Positions 25,422 to 33,590 of a DNA stretch of 55,487 bases are shown piece by piece; position 1 is the stretch's first letter; the number at the start of each line of letters is the position of its first letter. Source of the DNA: Flavobacterium saliperosum (GTDB lineage: Bacteria > Bacteroidota > Bacteroidia > Flavobacteriales > Flavobacteriaceae); NCBI RefSeq assembly GCF_900100625.1, contig NZ_FMTY01000010.1, forward strand, positions 1 through 55,487. The letters run 5' to 3'. The translations under genes and the position numbers were made by a program. The notes beneath the pieces were generated by a model. The model did not search any database, was not told the DNA's origin, and saw only the letters and a list, made by a program, of their open reading frames with translations.

Positions 25422-27203
25422 ATGAAATTTACAGGATTTTTACAAAAATCGTTATTACTGAAAGTACTCTTTGTTATTTCCATAGCAGTCATTTTCTTCA
25501 TTTCCGGTGTAACCTACAAACACCTATCCACGCTTTCCGATTCCTCTATAGATGTTTCCCGAGCCCACGAAGTAAGTCTGCAACTGGAACGGCTCATGTC
25601 GCAATTAAGGGATGCCGAAACCGGCAGCAGAGGCTATATCATTACGCGTGATTCTACGCATTTGGAACCTTACAACTATGTACGCATCCGAATTGAGGCT
25701 TCTTTCAGTATTTTAAACCATCTGACAAAAAATAATGAGGTACAAAATGAAAATGTGGCATTACTTGAAAACCTTGTTTATAACCGATTGCAGATTATGG
25801 AAAATTCCATAGCTTTTGCCAATGCCAATAAGACCGAAGAATTGCAACTGAATTTATTAAGAGGCAAAAAAACCATGGACAGTATCCGGAATTGCATTGC
25901 CACGATGTCTGAATTGGAAACCAAAATATTATCCATACGTCAGCAAAAATACAACAACACTTTTTCCAATACACCCATCCTGATTTACATTATCATTTTA
26001 ATCGGTCTTATACTGAGTGTGCTGTCATTTGTAAAAATCAACAGGGATGTAAATGAATTAAAAAAGGCAAACAACCAACTGTCCATTGCGAATGAATCCA
26101 GCAATATGGCGGAAATAGTCGGTAATTTTGGTTCCTGGCAATGGGAGATTGATAACGACAAATACAGTTTTTCCGATAACCAATACCGATTATTGGGATG
26201 CGAACCGCAGTCTTTTGAAGCCAATTTCGATAACTTAATGAAATACATTCATCCCGAAGATCTGGAACATGTTCAAGATGTGATGAACCGAATGATACAA
26301 AACGAAAAACTACCTTCGTTCAATTATCGGATTATCAAGGAAGACGGCCAAATCCGATATTTCAGAGGGATTGGAAAACTGATAACAAACAAATCCGGAA
26401 GCAAAACGTTATTAGGCACCACCAGCGACATTACGGACGAATACAATGCCATACTTGAAACCGAAGAAAGAAACCGCGAACTGGAACGAAGCAATAAGGA
26501 ATTGACGGCTTTCAACTATGCTGCCAGTCATGATTTACAGGAGCCACTCAGAAAAATACAAACCTTTATTTCCCGATTAGACGATAACGAAGCTGAAAAT
26601 TTATCCGAGTCCGGTAAAGATTACCTCAAAAGAATTATCGTTGCCGCAGACAGAATGCGCAATTTAATTGACGACTTACTTCAATTTTCAAGATCCAATA
26701 AAATTGAAAAGAATTTCGAAACCATCGATTTAAACCAATTGTTAGACAATGCCAAATTGGAATTATCGCCAACGATTGAAGAAAAGAAAGCAGTGATTCT
26801 CAGTGAAAAACTACCCGAATTGGAGGTTATTCCTTTCCAGATACAACAGTTGTTCACCAATCTGATAAGCAATTCTTTAAAGTACAGCAAAGAAAACGTT
26901 GCTCCGGAAATTTCCATAACAGCCGCAAAAGTAACCGCTTCCGACGATGAGCGAATACCATCAGCATCCAAAGACAAGTACTCCCGAATAACCTTCCGGG
27001 ATAACGGTATCGGGTTCGAACAGGAATACGCCGAAAAAATATTTATCCTCTTTAACCGACTTCACAATAAAAACGAATATGCCGGAACCGGAATCGGATT
27101 GGCGATTTGCAGAAAAATTGTGGAAAATCACAAAGGCTACATTTTCGCTGATGGCGAACCGAATATCGGGGCCACTTTTACCATTTATCTTCCTACAGCG
27201 TAA
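25422..27203 (+). CDS. Sensor histidine kinase (CHASE3-PAS-HisKA-HATPase)
   Basis: A 593-residue membrane kinase. Layout: TM1 about 10-30; an extracytoplasmic CHASE3 domain (about 35-185) with the RDAETGSRGYIITRD signature; TM2 about 186-206; a short coiled coil; a PAS domain (about 225-345) with YRLLGCEP and FNYRIIKEDGQIRYF; HisKA with phospho-acceptor His370 in AASHDLQEPLRK; and an HATPase domain with N-box LISNSLKYSK, G1 FRDNGIGFEQEYAEKIF and G2 GTGIGLAICRKIV. It senses an unknown periplasmic or membrane signal. It is cotranscribed with the receiver upstream. A terminator follows at 27301. The architecture matches cyanobacterial-phytochrome-like HWE-free kinases. Confidence 0.92.
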   Translation: MKFTGFLQKSLLLKVLFVISIAVIFFISGVTYKHLSTLSDSSIDVSRAHEVSLQLERLMSQLRDAETGSRGYIITRDSTHLEPYNYVRIRIEASFSILNHLTKNNEVQNENVALLENLVYNRLQIMENSIAFANANKTEELQLNLLRGKKTMDSIRNCIATMSELETKILSIRQQKYNNTFSNTPILIYIIILIGLILSVLSFVKINRDVNELKKANNQLSIANESSNMAEIVGNFGSWQWEIDNDKYSFSDNQYRLLGCEPQSFEANFDNLMKYIHPEDLEHVQDVMNRMIQNEKLPSFNYRIIKEDGQIRYFRGIGKLITNKSGSKTLLGTTSDITDEYNAILETEERNRELERSNKELTAFNYAASHDLQEPLRKIQTFISRLDDNEAENLSESGKDYLKRIIVAADRMRNLIDDLLQFSRSNKIEKNFETIDLNQLLDNAKLELSPTIEEKKAVILSEKLPELEVIPFQIQQLFTNLISNSLKYSKENVAPEISITAAKVTASDDERIPSASKDKYSRITFRDNGIGFEQEYAEKIFILFNRLHNKNEYAGTGIGLAICRKIVENHKGYIFADGEPNIGATFTIYLPTA

Positions 27204-27505
27204 AGATTCATTCCGAACAGTTAATCATAACAAGCTGCGTGCGTTACTTAAGCCTTATCCTATTAAGCCCGCACCGCTTTTTTTTGTGGGATCCCGTTCC
27301 AAAAGCAATGCTTTTATTTTTTGAATCTTCCGTGTCACCCATGAACAAAGGATTTGTGGAAATTCTGTAACAATTTCAAAATATGTTGTAACATGAAACT
27401 TCCCTGTCGGTTGCAACTTTGTAAAGCAAATAACACTGATTTAGTATCATTAGGATAGTAAACTTTTTATTTCAAAAAACAATAATTAATTAAAATCCAA
27501 ATATC
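27204..27505. other. 302-bp gap: kinase terminator and upstream region of the lmo0937-type gene
   Basis: It holds a terminator hairpin at 27301-27322. From about 27388 it holds an upstream region with GTTGTAACATGAAAC, CTGTCGG and TTGCAACTTTGTAAAG (27411-27426). The latter may be a promoter read by an alternative sigma factor; AACTTTGTA also occurs at 19508. There is no gene of note in the gap. Confidence 0.4.
27301..27322 (+). terminator. Terminator of the histidine-kinase operon
   Basis: AAAAGC (27301-27306), loop AAT, GCTTTT (27310-27315), then A and six T residues, 98 bp after the kinase stop. Confidence 0.6.
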
Positions 27506-27658
27506 ATGCAAAACTTACTCTACATGGTCGCAGTAGTATTGATAATATTATGGGCCTTAGGTTTTTTTGTCTATAGTACAGGAAACATAATTCACATTTT
27601 ATTAGTGATTGCCGTTATAGCGATTCTGTTACGATTAATTAAAGGAAAAGATTTATAA
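27506..27658 (+). CDS. lmo0937-type small membrane protein (DUF5670-like), 50 residues
   Basis: A 50-codon gene starting MQNLLYMVAVVLIILWALGF, with two hydrophobic helices (about 4-22 and 28-44) separated by a Ser-Thr-Gly-Asn turn and ending in a basic tail RLIKGKDL. This is the pattern of the lmo0937 family, small general-stress membrane proteins of unknown role. It lies 18 bp before the next lipoprotein gene and downstream of a sensor/receiver/AraC module, which fits a stress locus. Confidence 0.85.
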   Translation: MQNLLYMVAVVLIILWALGFFVYSTGNIIHILLVIAVIAILLRLIKGKDL

Positions 27659-27676
27659 ACGTTAAAAATTGAAATT

Positions 27677-28336
27677 ATGAAAAATGTTAAATTCTATATT
27701 GCAGCAGTATCAATCGCAGCTGTAATGACATCTTGTAAAGATGAAAAAAAGGAAATGGCCGAAAAAACGGTAAACAGTTATGCGGCCTATGTAGATTCCA
27801 TCAGTAAAGTAGACCCTAAAGATGCTGCCGGAAACTGGGAAGAAATTGAAACTTCAGCCAACAGCAAAAAAATGGAAGCCGAAAGCTCTTTAGTTGAAGT
27901 CAAAGATAAAACGGCTTATGAAACTAAAATAGCATCATCTTCCGAAAAATATGATGCCTTCAAAGCGACTTTGGTAGCCGAAAAACAAAAAACAGAGGCG
28001 GTTAATTACAAAACCACTATCCGAAAAGCATTATTTGGAGTGGAAATTGGTGATGACATGAACTTTGACTGGGTAAATAAAGATAACATCCTTAAAGTTT
28101 ACGACAATTTTATCACCACAGTATCCAACAATAAGGATTCTTATTCAAGAGAAGACTGGGATGAGATTAAAATGTTGTACGAAGCCCTTGATGCCCACAA
28201 AAATACCGTTGAAAGAGAAGGTTTATCTTCTGAAGATAACCGTAAAATTGCAGGTTTAAAAATGAAATTCGGACCGATGCTTAAAGTAAACAGAGCGGGA
28301 GCCAAATCGGAAGAAAACGCAGCTGCTAAAGAGTAA
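27677..28336 (+). CDS. Lipoprotein of unknown function in a stress locus
   Basis: A 219-residue protein with an N-terminal lipoprotein signal ending M-T-S-C (Cys20) after a short hydrophobic core. The mature part is charged and largely helical, with long Lys/Glu-rich segments (EVKDKTAYETKIASSSEKYD) that may form coiled coil. A YKTTIRKALFGVEIGDDMNFDWV motif in the middle suggests a defined domain, which I believe is a Bacteroidota-specific lipoprotein family found with lmo0937-type genes. It is probably cotranscribed with the small membrane protein 18 bp upstream, as part of a stress response. The function is unknown. Confidence 0.75.
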   Translation: MKNVKFYIAAVSIAAVMTSCKDEKKEMAEKTVNSYAAYVDSISKVDPKDAAGNWEEIETSANSKKMEAESSLVEVKDKTAYETKIASSSEKYDAFKATLVAEKQKTEAVNYKTTIRKALFGVEIGDDMNFDWVNKDNILKVYDNFITTVSNNKDSYSREDWDEIKMLYEALDAHKNTVEREGLSSEDNRKIAGLKMKFGPMLKVNRAGAKSEENAAAKE

Positions 28337-28354
28337 CATTTTCAGATAGCGATA

Positions 28355-28388
28355 AAAAAACGAGATAGGTGACTATCTCGTTTTTTTA
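28355..28388. terminator. Bidirectional terminator between lipoprotein gene and prfA
   Basis: AAAAAAACGAGATAG pairs with CTATCTCGTTTTTTT around loop GTGA, with A/T runs on both sides. It serves both convergent genes. Confidence 0.9.
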
Positions 28389-28389
28389 T

Positions 28390-29463
28390 TTAGAAAACTT
28401 CGTTCTCTTTTAGTTTTTCCATATTGTTTACTAACTGAAGTTCGTCAACAAATTTTTGGATTTTACCGTTCATAACACCATCCATATCAAAAACGTCCAA
28501 ACCAATTCGGTGATCGGTTACACGACCCTGCGAATAATTGTAGGTTCTAATCTTTGCGGAACGATCCCCGGAACTAACCTGCGAAGTACGCTTAACGGCA
28601 TCTTCCGCTTGTTTTTTGGCCAATTCCTGTTCGTACAAACGGGAACGTAATACGTCTAGTGCCTTGTCCTTATTTTTATGCTGTGATTTCTGATCCTGAC
28701 ATTGTGCTACCAATCCGGTTGGGATGTGTGTCAAACGTACCGCTGATTTTGTCGTATTTACCGACTGACCACCAGGACCTGAGGAACAGAAGAAATCCAC
28801 ACGAACATCGTTCATATCAATCTGTACGTCAAATTCTTCCGCTTCCGGAAGTACCATTACCGTCGCTGCGGAAGTGTGAACACGACCTTGCGTTTCCGTT
28901 TGCGGTACACGTTGCACACGGTGTACCCCTGCCTCAAACTTCAGGGTTCCGTAAACGTCTTCTCCGGTTACTTCAAAAATTATCTCTTTGAATCCACCCG
29001 AGGTTCCTTCGTTCATATCCACCACCGACGTTTTCCAGCCTCTGCTTTCACAATATTTGGTATACATACGAAACAAATCGCCCGCAAAAATGGAAGCCTC
29101 ATCACCACCAGTACCCGCACGGATTTCCACCATAACGTTTTTCGCGTCTTCCGGATCTTTCGGAATCAACATGAACTTGATTTCCTCTTCCAGTTGCGGC
29201 AAACGCTCTTTGGCTTCTTCCAACTGCATTTTGGCCATTTCCACCATTTCGGCATCAGAACCATCGGCAATGATTTCCTGTGCTTCTTTGATATTCCCGT
29301 CAAGGTTGATGTATTCCTCACGTTTTTCCACCAAGCCTTTTAAGTCTTTATATTCCTTATTAAGCTGAACATAACGTTTTTGGTCGGCGATAACATCGGG
29401 TTGAATAATCAAATCCGAAATTTCGTCGAAACGCTGTTTCACATATTGCAATCTGTCTAACAT
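28390..29463 (-). CDS. prfA: Peptide chain release factor 1
   Basis: A 357-residue class I release factor that reads UAA and UAG and hydrolyses peptidyl-tRNA on the ribosome. The catalytic GGQ motif is in [17 protein letters not shown], and the [16 protein letters not shown] segment and the acidic N-terminal helical domain are typical. Length is normal for RF1 (about 355-360). The recognition loop contains [18 protein letters not shown]. The upstream region is divergent to the DUF6265-like lipoprotein gene, with an A-rich 5' leader. It shares the bidirectional terminator at its 3' end. Confidence 0.97.
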   Translation of the reverse strand: MLDRLQYVKQRFDEISDLIIQPDVIADQKRYVQLNKEYKDLKGLVEKREEYINLDGNIKEAQEIIADGSDAEMVEMAKMQLEEAKERLPQLEEEIKFMLIPKDPEDAKNVMVEIRAGTGGDEASIFAGDLFRMYTKYCESRGWKTSVVDMNEGTSGGFKEIIFEVTGEDVYGTLKFEAGVHRVQRVPQTETQGRVHTSAATVMVLPEAEEFDVQIDMNDVRVDFFCSSGPGGQSVNTTKSAVRLTHIPTGLVAQCQDQKSQHKNKDKALDVLRSRLYEQELAKKQAEDAVKRTSQVSSGDRSAKIRTYNYSQGRVTDHRIGLDVFDMDGVMNGKIQKFVDELQLVNNMEKLKENEVF

Positions 29464-29591
29464 ATTCTACTCGCTGTTTTGGAGTGCAAAATTACGAAAA
29501 AAAAATGTTTAAAAAACAGCTAAAAAACAGCATCTCTTTTTTTGCAAAATATTATGCAATTTATATACCTTTAACCCGTTAAAAATCTTGA

Positions 29592-30110
29592 ATGAAAATG
29601 AAAAAATTCACTGTTACTTTAGCTGCAATTGCGCTTGTAGCTTGTAACCAAAAAAAGGAGAGTTCACTGCAAATCGGTGAGCCGGAAGAGATTGTAATCA
29701 AAGACTATGAGCAGCTTGAAAAAGCGAACTGGCTTTTGGGAGAATGGGGAAATTCGTCTGCGGAAGGGAATTTAACCGAGACCTGGAAACAGGAAAACGA
29801 CAGCACTTTTGTTGGCGACAGTTTCGTTACCGTTGAAATTGATACCGTTTTTCACGAGAATGTGGTTCTGGAGCAGAAGAACGACAGTTTGTTCTACAAA
29901 GTAACCGTAGAAGGTCAAAACAACAACAAAGCAGTTGCTTTCTATCTGACCACAGCTAATGACAAGCAATTGGTTTTTGAAAATCCGAAACATGATTTTC
30001 CTAACAAAATCACCTACAGCAAAATTTCTAACGACAGTTTGGTTGCCGAAATTTCCGGAATGAAAGACGGAAAACTAAGCAAGGAATTGTTTGCGATGAA
30101 GAAGCGATAG
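29592..30110 (+). CDS. DUF6265-type lipoprotein
   Basis: A 172-residue lipoprotein. The signal sequence ends A-L-V-A-C (Cys19 counting from the first ATG), and the second ATG two codons downstream is also possible. The mature part begins with a Glu-rich linker and then a compact beta-rich domain with NWLLGEWGNSSAEGNLTETWKQEND and VFENPKHDFPNKITYSK, which I recognise as the family of small Bacteroidota proteins (DUF6265) with a lipocalin-like beta-barrel pattern. No catalytic residues are evident. It probably acts in the periplasm or at the outer membrane. Monocistronic, divergent from prfA. Confidence 0.7.
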   Translation: MKMKKFTVTLAAIALVACNQKKESSLQIGEPEEIVIKDYEQLEKANWLLGEWGNSSAEGNLTETWKQENDSTFVGDSFVTVEIDTVFHENVVLEQKNDSLFYKVTVEGQNNNKAVAFYLTTANDKQLVFENPKHDFPNKITYSKISNDSLVAEISGMKDGKLSKELFAMKKR

Positions 30111-30189
30111 TTTATTTGCATATTGCAGTGTAGTCAAAACGCACAAACGATTTATAGACTGAAGACACGAGTTTAAAACTTACAAATAA

Positions 30190-30246
30190 CCGCTGATTCG
30201 CAGATTTAAAAAACTTAAACAGTATAGACAGTCTGCGAATCTGCGG
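30190..30246. repeat. Palindromic intergenic repeat (CCGCTGATTCGCAGA ... TCTGCGAATCTGCGG)
   Basis: Two 16-base arms (30190-30205 and 30231-30246) pair at 14 of 16 positions around a 25-base loop. It shares CGCAGATTTAAA with the palindrome at 16193. It lies between the DUF6265 gene and pepD. Confidence 0.6.
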
Positions 30247-30295
30247 TAAGATTTTGAAAGGCTTAGTGCATAATTTCAACTATTTCCAAACCAAC

Positions 30296-30328
30296 AAAAA
30301 AGGCTTTTCAGATTGAAAAGCCTTTTTT
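30296..30328. terminator. Bidirectional terminator between DUF6265 gene and pepD
   Basis: AAAAAAGGCTTTTCA and TGAAAAGCCTTTTTT form a 15-bp stem with loop GAT, with T-runs on both strands. Confidence 0.9.
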
Positions 30329-30352
30329 TATTTATTGTATTCACTGAAACAT

Positions 30353-31816
30353 TTAGTTCTTCATCGGAATATTCTCCAGAATCTCCATCACGAATTTCCA
30401 GTATTTCTGAGCCGAAGAAATCGATGCTCTTTCGTCCGGGCTGTGCGCTCCTTTGATAGTTGGTCCGAAAGAAATCATGTCCATGTCCGGATAATTCGTT
30501 CCAAGGATACCACATTCCAATCCGGCGTGACAAGCCACAACGTGCGGTTTCGATCCGTTTTGTTTTTCGTAAATCGGAACCAAAACATCCAATATCTCCG
30601 ATTTTACATTTGGCGTCCAACCCGGGTAAGAACCCGCAAACGTTACTTCACATCCGAACAATTCAAAAGCCGAACGCAACGCATTTGCCAAATCAAACTT
30701 AGATGATTCAACCGAAGAACGCGTTAAGTTCTGAATCGAAATTTCACCATCTTTCACAATGATTCTCGCGATGTTGTTTGAAGTTTCCACCAGATTTTCC
30801 ATATCGGCACTCATTCGGTATACTCCGTTATGAGCAGCGTAAACCGCACGCAATAACCCTTCCTGCACGCCTAAATCCATTACTTTTGAAGGTAAATCGG
30901 ATTTTACGATTTCAATGGTTAATTTTGGTTCGGTAGTTTTGAATTCGGCTTTGATATCTTTGATGACTTCCTGCATATCGAATACGAAAGCTTCATCGTA
31001 AATCCCTGCGATAATCACTTTGGCAACACTTTCACGCGGAATGGCATTACGCAAACTTCCGCCGTTGATTTCCGCAATCTGCAAACCGAAGTTTTCAAAT
31101 CCGTCGAATAACAAACGGTTCATGATTTTGTTGGCATTCCCTAATCCTTTATCAATATCCATTCCGGAGTGCCCTCCGTTCAAACCTTTCACGGTAATGG
31201 TATAGCCTACGGAATCTTCCGGAACATCTTCTTCATTATATTGACGGGTTGCCGTAACATCTACCCCACCGGCACATCCGATATCGATTTCATCGTCTTC
31301 TTCCGTATCCAGGTTCAAAAGGATGTCACCGCTAAGTAAACCGCCTTTTAAACCCATCGCTCCTGTCATTCCCGTTTCTTCGTCAATGGTGAATAACGCT
31401 TCAATTGCAGGATGCTTAATATCTTTGCTTTCTAAAATCGCCATGATGGTGGCTACTCCAAGACCGTTATCGGCACCTAGCGTAGTTCCTTTGGCACGAA
31501 CCCAGTCCCCATCCACATACATTTCAATGCCTTGCGTATCGAAATCGAAAACGGTATCGTTATTTTTTTGGTGTACCATATCCAAATGCGATTGCATCAC
31601 TATGGTTTTACGGTTTTCCATTCCTGCCGAAGCCGGTTTTTTGATGATTACGTTTCCAACCTCATCGTTGATGGTTTCAAGACCTAGTTTTTTTCCGAAA
31701 TCCATCATAAATGCGATGACACGTTCTTCTTTTTTGGATGGACGCGGCACGGCATTCAGGTCGGCGAATTTATTCCAAAGCTGTTTAGGCTCAAGGTTTC
31801 TTACTTCCTGGCTCAT
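30353..31816 (-). CDS. pepD: Aminoacyl-histidine dipeptidase (M20C family)
   Basis: A 487-residue cytoplasmic metallodipeptidase that cleaves Xaa-His dipeptides such as carnosine. M20 motifs: VMQSHLDMVHQKN (first zinc His and Asp), GADNGLGVATIMAILE (bridging Asp), FTIDEETGMTGAMGL (catalytic Glu then Glu) and NLDTEEDDEIDIGCAGG. The C-terminal end has GAHSPDERASI, supplying the last zinc His. Length fits the M20C family (about 480-490). Start ATG at 31816. Monocistronic with a strong 15-bp terminator; the heptad-type repeats lie further upstream. Confidence 0.95.
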   Translation of the reverse strand: MSQEVRNLEPKQLWNKFADLNAVPRPSKKEERVIAFMMDFGKKLGLETINDEVGNVIIKKPASAGMENRKTIVMQSHLDMVHQKNNDTVFDFDTQGIEMYVDGDWVRAKGTTLGADNGLGVATIMAILESKDIKHPAIEALFTIDEETGMTGAMGLKGGLLSGDILLNLDTEEDDEIDIGCAGGVDVTATRQYNEEDVPEDSVGYTITVKGLNGGHSGMDIDKGLGNANKIMNRLLFDGFENFGLQIAEINGGSLRNAIPRESVAKVIIAGIYDEAFVFDMQEVIKDIKAEFKTTEPKLTIEIVKSDLPSKVMDLGVQEGLLRAVYAAHNGVYRMSADMENLVETSNNIARIIVKDGEISIQNLTRSSVESSKFDLANALRSAFELFGCEVTFAGSYPGWTPNVKSEILDVLVPIYEKQNGSKPHVVACHAGLECGILGTNYPDMDMISFGPTIKGAHSPDERASISSAQKYWKFVMEILENIPMKN

Positions 31817-31911
31817 ATTTTTTATTTAATGTTGTTTTTTTTAACAAAGTTCCAAAGTTACGAAGTTTTAGCGCTTTGAAGACAAGAATGCAAGGTAATT
31901 TTCAGAAGAAA

Positions 31912-32196
31912 TCATTCGTGATTGAGCAGTTTGGCGTGAGCCACATGTTCTTCAAAAAGTTGAGGGATTTTTTTTTCGGACACTTCGCCATACCAAACAT
32001 TATCCGGCTGAAAACAAATCACGGGAGCACATTTGCAATTGTCGGTGCATTCGATTTTCACCATCATGACTTCAGTTTTCATTTCGGTCTGTTTTATCAG
32101 ACCACGAAACATCTTGCGGTTATGTTTATTGTCTTTACCGCATTTGCTTCCGTCACAAAAGAGAATGACTTTTTTGGGAATATCTAACTTTTTCAT
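31912..32196 (-). CDS. Thioredoxin-like [2Fe-2S] ferredoxin
   Basis: A 94-residue cytoplasmic protein with a ferredoxin fold of the thioredoxin-like type. It reads ILFCDGSKCGKDN (Cys14 and Cys19) and ECTDNCKCAPVICFQPDNVWYGEV with Cys50, Cys54, Cys56 and Cys61. The cluster ligands are most likely Cys14, Cys19, Cys50 and Cys54 by comparison with the family. The NVWYGEV tail is typical. It probably carries electrons to an unknown oxidoreductase. Start ATG at 32196. It stands alone between pepD and the DUF3810 gene, with the intergenic repeats upstream. Confidence 0.85.
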   Translation of the reverse strand: MKKLDIPKKVILFCDGSKCGKDNKHNRKMFRGLIKQTEMKTEVMMVKIECTDNCKCAPVICFQPDNVWYGEVSEKKIPQLFEEHVAHAKLLNHE

Positions 32197-32260
32197 GCTA
32201 CCGTATTTATTTTATTCCTGTTCATTACAAATTTACGATAAGTGTTTGGATTTGGGAACA

Positions 32261-32365
32261 GAAAATAGAACCAAGAACAAAGAGTCAATACAGTTTTATC
32301 ATTATTTGCTGTTGTGTCTTGTCTCTTGATTCTTGATTCTCTTCAATTCTCTATTTTCTATCATC
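32261..32365. repeat. Heptad-repeat imperfect hairpin, copy b
   Basis: Left arm GAAAATAGAACCAAGAACAA (from 32261) faces a right arm with TCTTGTCTCTTGATTCTTGATT units (32317-32340) followed by TCTCTATTTTCTATC. The right arm shares AATTCTCTATTTT in inverted orientation with the left arm of copy a. It lies just upstream of the DUF3810 gene. Confidence 0.6.
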
Positions 32366-32395
32366 TATTTTCTATCTTTATCAAAATTTTTTTCC

Positions 32396-33457
32396 ATGAA
32401 CCGAAAACTGATTTTACCGCTTTTTCTCGTTTTGCAACTTATCGGGTTAAAAATACTTTCCTTTTTTCCGGAAGTTGTGGAGCGTTATTACAGTAATGGG
32501 TTCTATCCGCCTTTGGCTAAAATTTCGAGAATCACATTGGGGCGTATTCCGTTTTCTGTAGGAGATCTTATTTATTTCATTGCCATTTTCTTCTTGCTGC
32601 GATGGTTTTGGAAACAACGAAAAACCTGGAAACAACAATGGAAGTCGAATCTATTATCGCTATTGGGATTTGTATCTGTATTCTACTTTTTCTTTAACCT
32701 GTTATGGGCTGTGAATTATTTACGGGTTCCGATGTATGAAAAACTGAAAATTGAACGCGAATACACTCAGGAAGAATTGCTGGCTTTCACCAAAATACTG
32801 ATTGTAAAAACCAATGCGATTCATTCGCAATTAGCTAAAAATGACACTGTAAAAGTCGTACTTCCGTTCAACAGGGAACAAATCTTTAAAAAAACACAAA
32901 ACGGATATGACAATCTTGCAAAAGCGTTTCCGTATCTGAAATATGAGCATCATTCGGTGAAACCTTCCTTAATCAGTACGCCACTGACCTATATGGGATT
33001 TGGCGGGTATTTAAATCCGTTTACCAATGAAGCGCAGGTGAATAATCTGATTCCGCTTCATAATTTCGCTACAACCACCGGACACGAAATGGCGCATCAG
33101 ATTGGTATCGGTTCCGAAAGTGAAGCCAATTTTATAGGCTACATGGCGACGATTTACAATGACGATTTGTATTTCAAATACTGTGGTTACTCCTACGCTT
33201 TGCGTTATTGCCTGTCAAATATGGAGAATTTTGAAGAAGGTTCGGCAACAAAACTACTCCCGTTGATCCATCCCGGAATTTTGAAAAATTTTGAAGAAAC
33301 GGAAGAATTCTGGGACAGTCACCAAACGTTTATCGATGTGATTTTCCATACGTTTTACGATAATTTCCTGAAAGTAAACCAACAGAAAGACGGTCTGGAA
33401 GGCTACAGCAAGTTTGTGGGGCTGATGGTGAATTATTATAAGCTAAGAGAGTTGTGA
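32396..33457 (+). CDS. DUF3810 family membrane protein with an HExxH protease-like motif
   Basis: A 353-residue protein of the DUF3810 family. Hydrophobic segments are at about 5-22, 50-65 and 85-105 near the N-terminus. The C-terminal soluble domain contains ATTTGHEMAHQIGIGSESEANF: a zinc-binding HEMAH followed by a Glu 12-15 residues later, as in gluzincin metalloproteases. It is probably an inner-membrane zinc protease acting on an unknown substrate, although family activity is unproven as far as I know. I start at the ATG at 32396; the 21 upstream residues come from the repeat hairpin. Single gene, 3' end next to the heptad repeat array at 33456. Confidence 0.85.
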   Translation: MNRKLILPLFLVLQLIGLKILSFFPEVVERYYSNGFYPPLAKISRITLGRIPFSVGDLIYFIAIFFLLRWFWKQRKTWKQQWKSNLLSLLGFVSVFYFFFNLLWAVNYLRVPMYEKLKIEREYTQEELLAFTKILIVKTNAIHSQLAKNDTVKVVLPFNREQIFKKTQNGYDNLAKAFPYLKYEHHSVKPSLISTPLTYMGFGGYLNPFTNEAQVNNLIPLHNFATTTGHEMAHQIGIGSESEANFIGYMATIYNDDLYFKYCGYSYALRYCLSNMENFEEGSATKLLPLIHPGILKNFEETEEFWDSHQTFIDVIFHTFYDNFLKVNQQKDGLEGYSKFVGLMVNYYKLREL

Positions 33458-33590
33458 GAAACAAGAGCCAAGAAACAAGACAGTGTAATAGCCCCTTCTC
33501 TTGTCTCTTGTCTCTTGTCTCTTGTCTCTTGTCTCTTGTCTCTTGTCTCTTGTCTCTTGTCTCTTGTCTCTAATCTCTAATTTCAAATCT
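33456..33590. repeat. Heptad-repeat hairpin copy c with ten tandem CTTGTCT units
   Basis: Left arm CAAGAGC, CAAGAAA, CAAGACA units (about 33463-33483). Right part is ten perfect tandem copies of CTTGTCT (33500-33569), then diverged units to about 33590. It overlaps the 3' ends of the DUF3810 and ndh genes. The array is a simple repeat that can change length by slippage. Confidence 0.85.

Noticed and set aside
28876..29343. 155-codon frame opposite prfA
   Set aside because: It is a shadow of the RF1 gene; the encoded peptide is rich in His and Phe and has no known features.
33500..33569. CRISPR array
   Set aside because: The repeats are 7 bp, directly tandem and without spacers, and no cas genes lie nearby.
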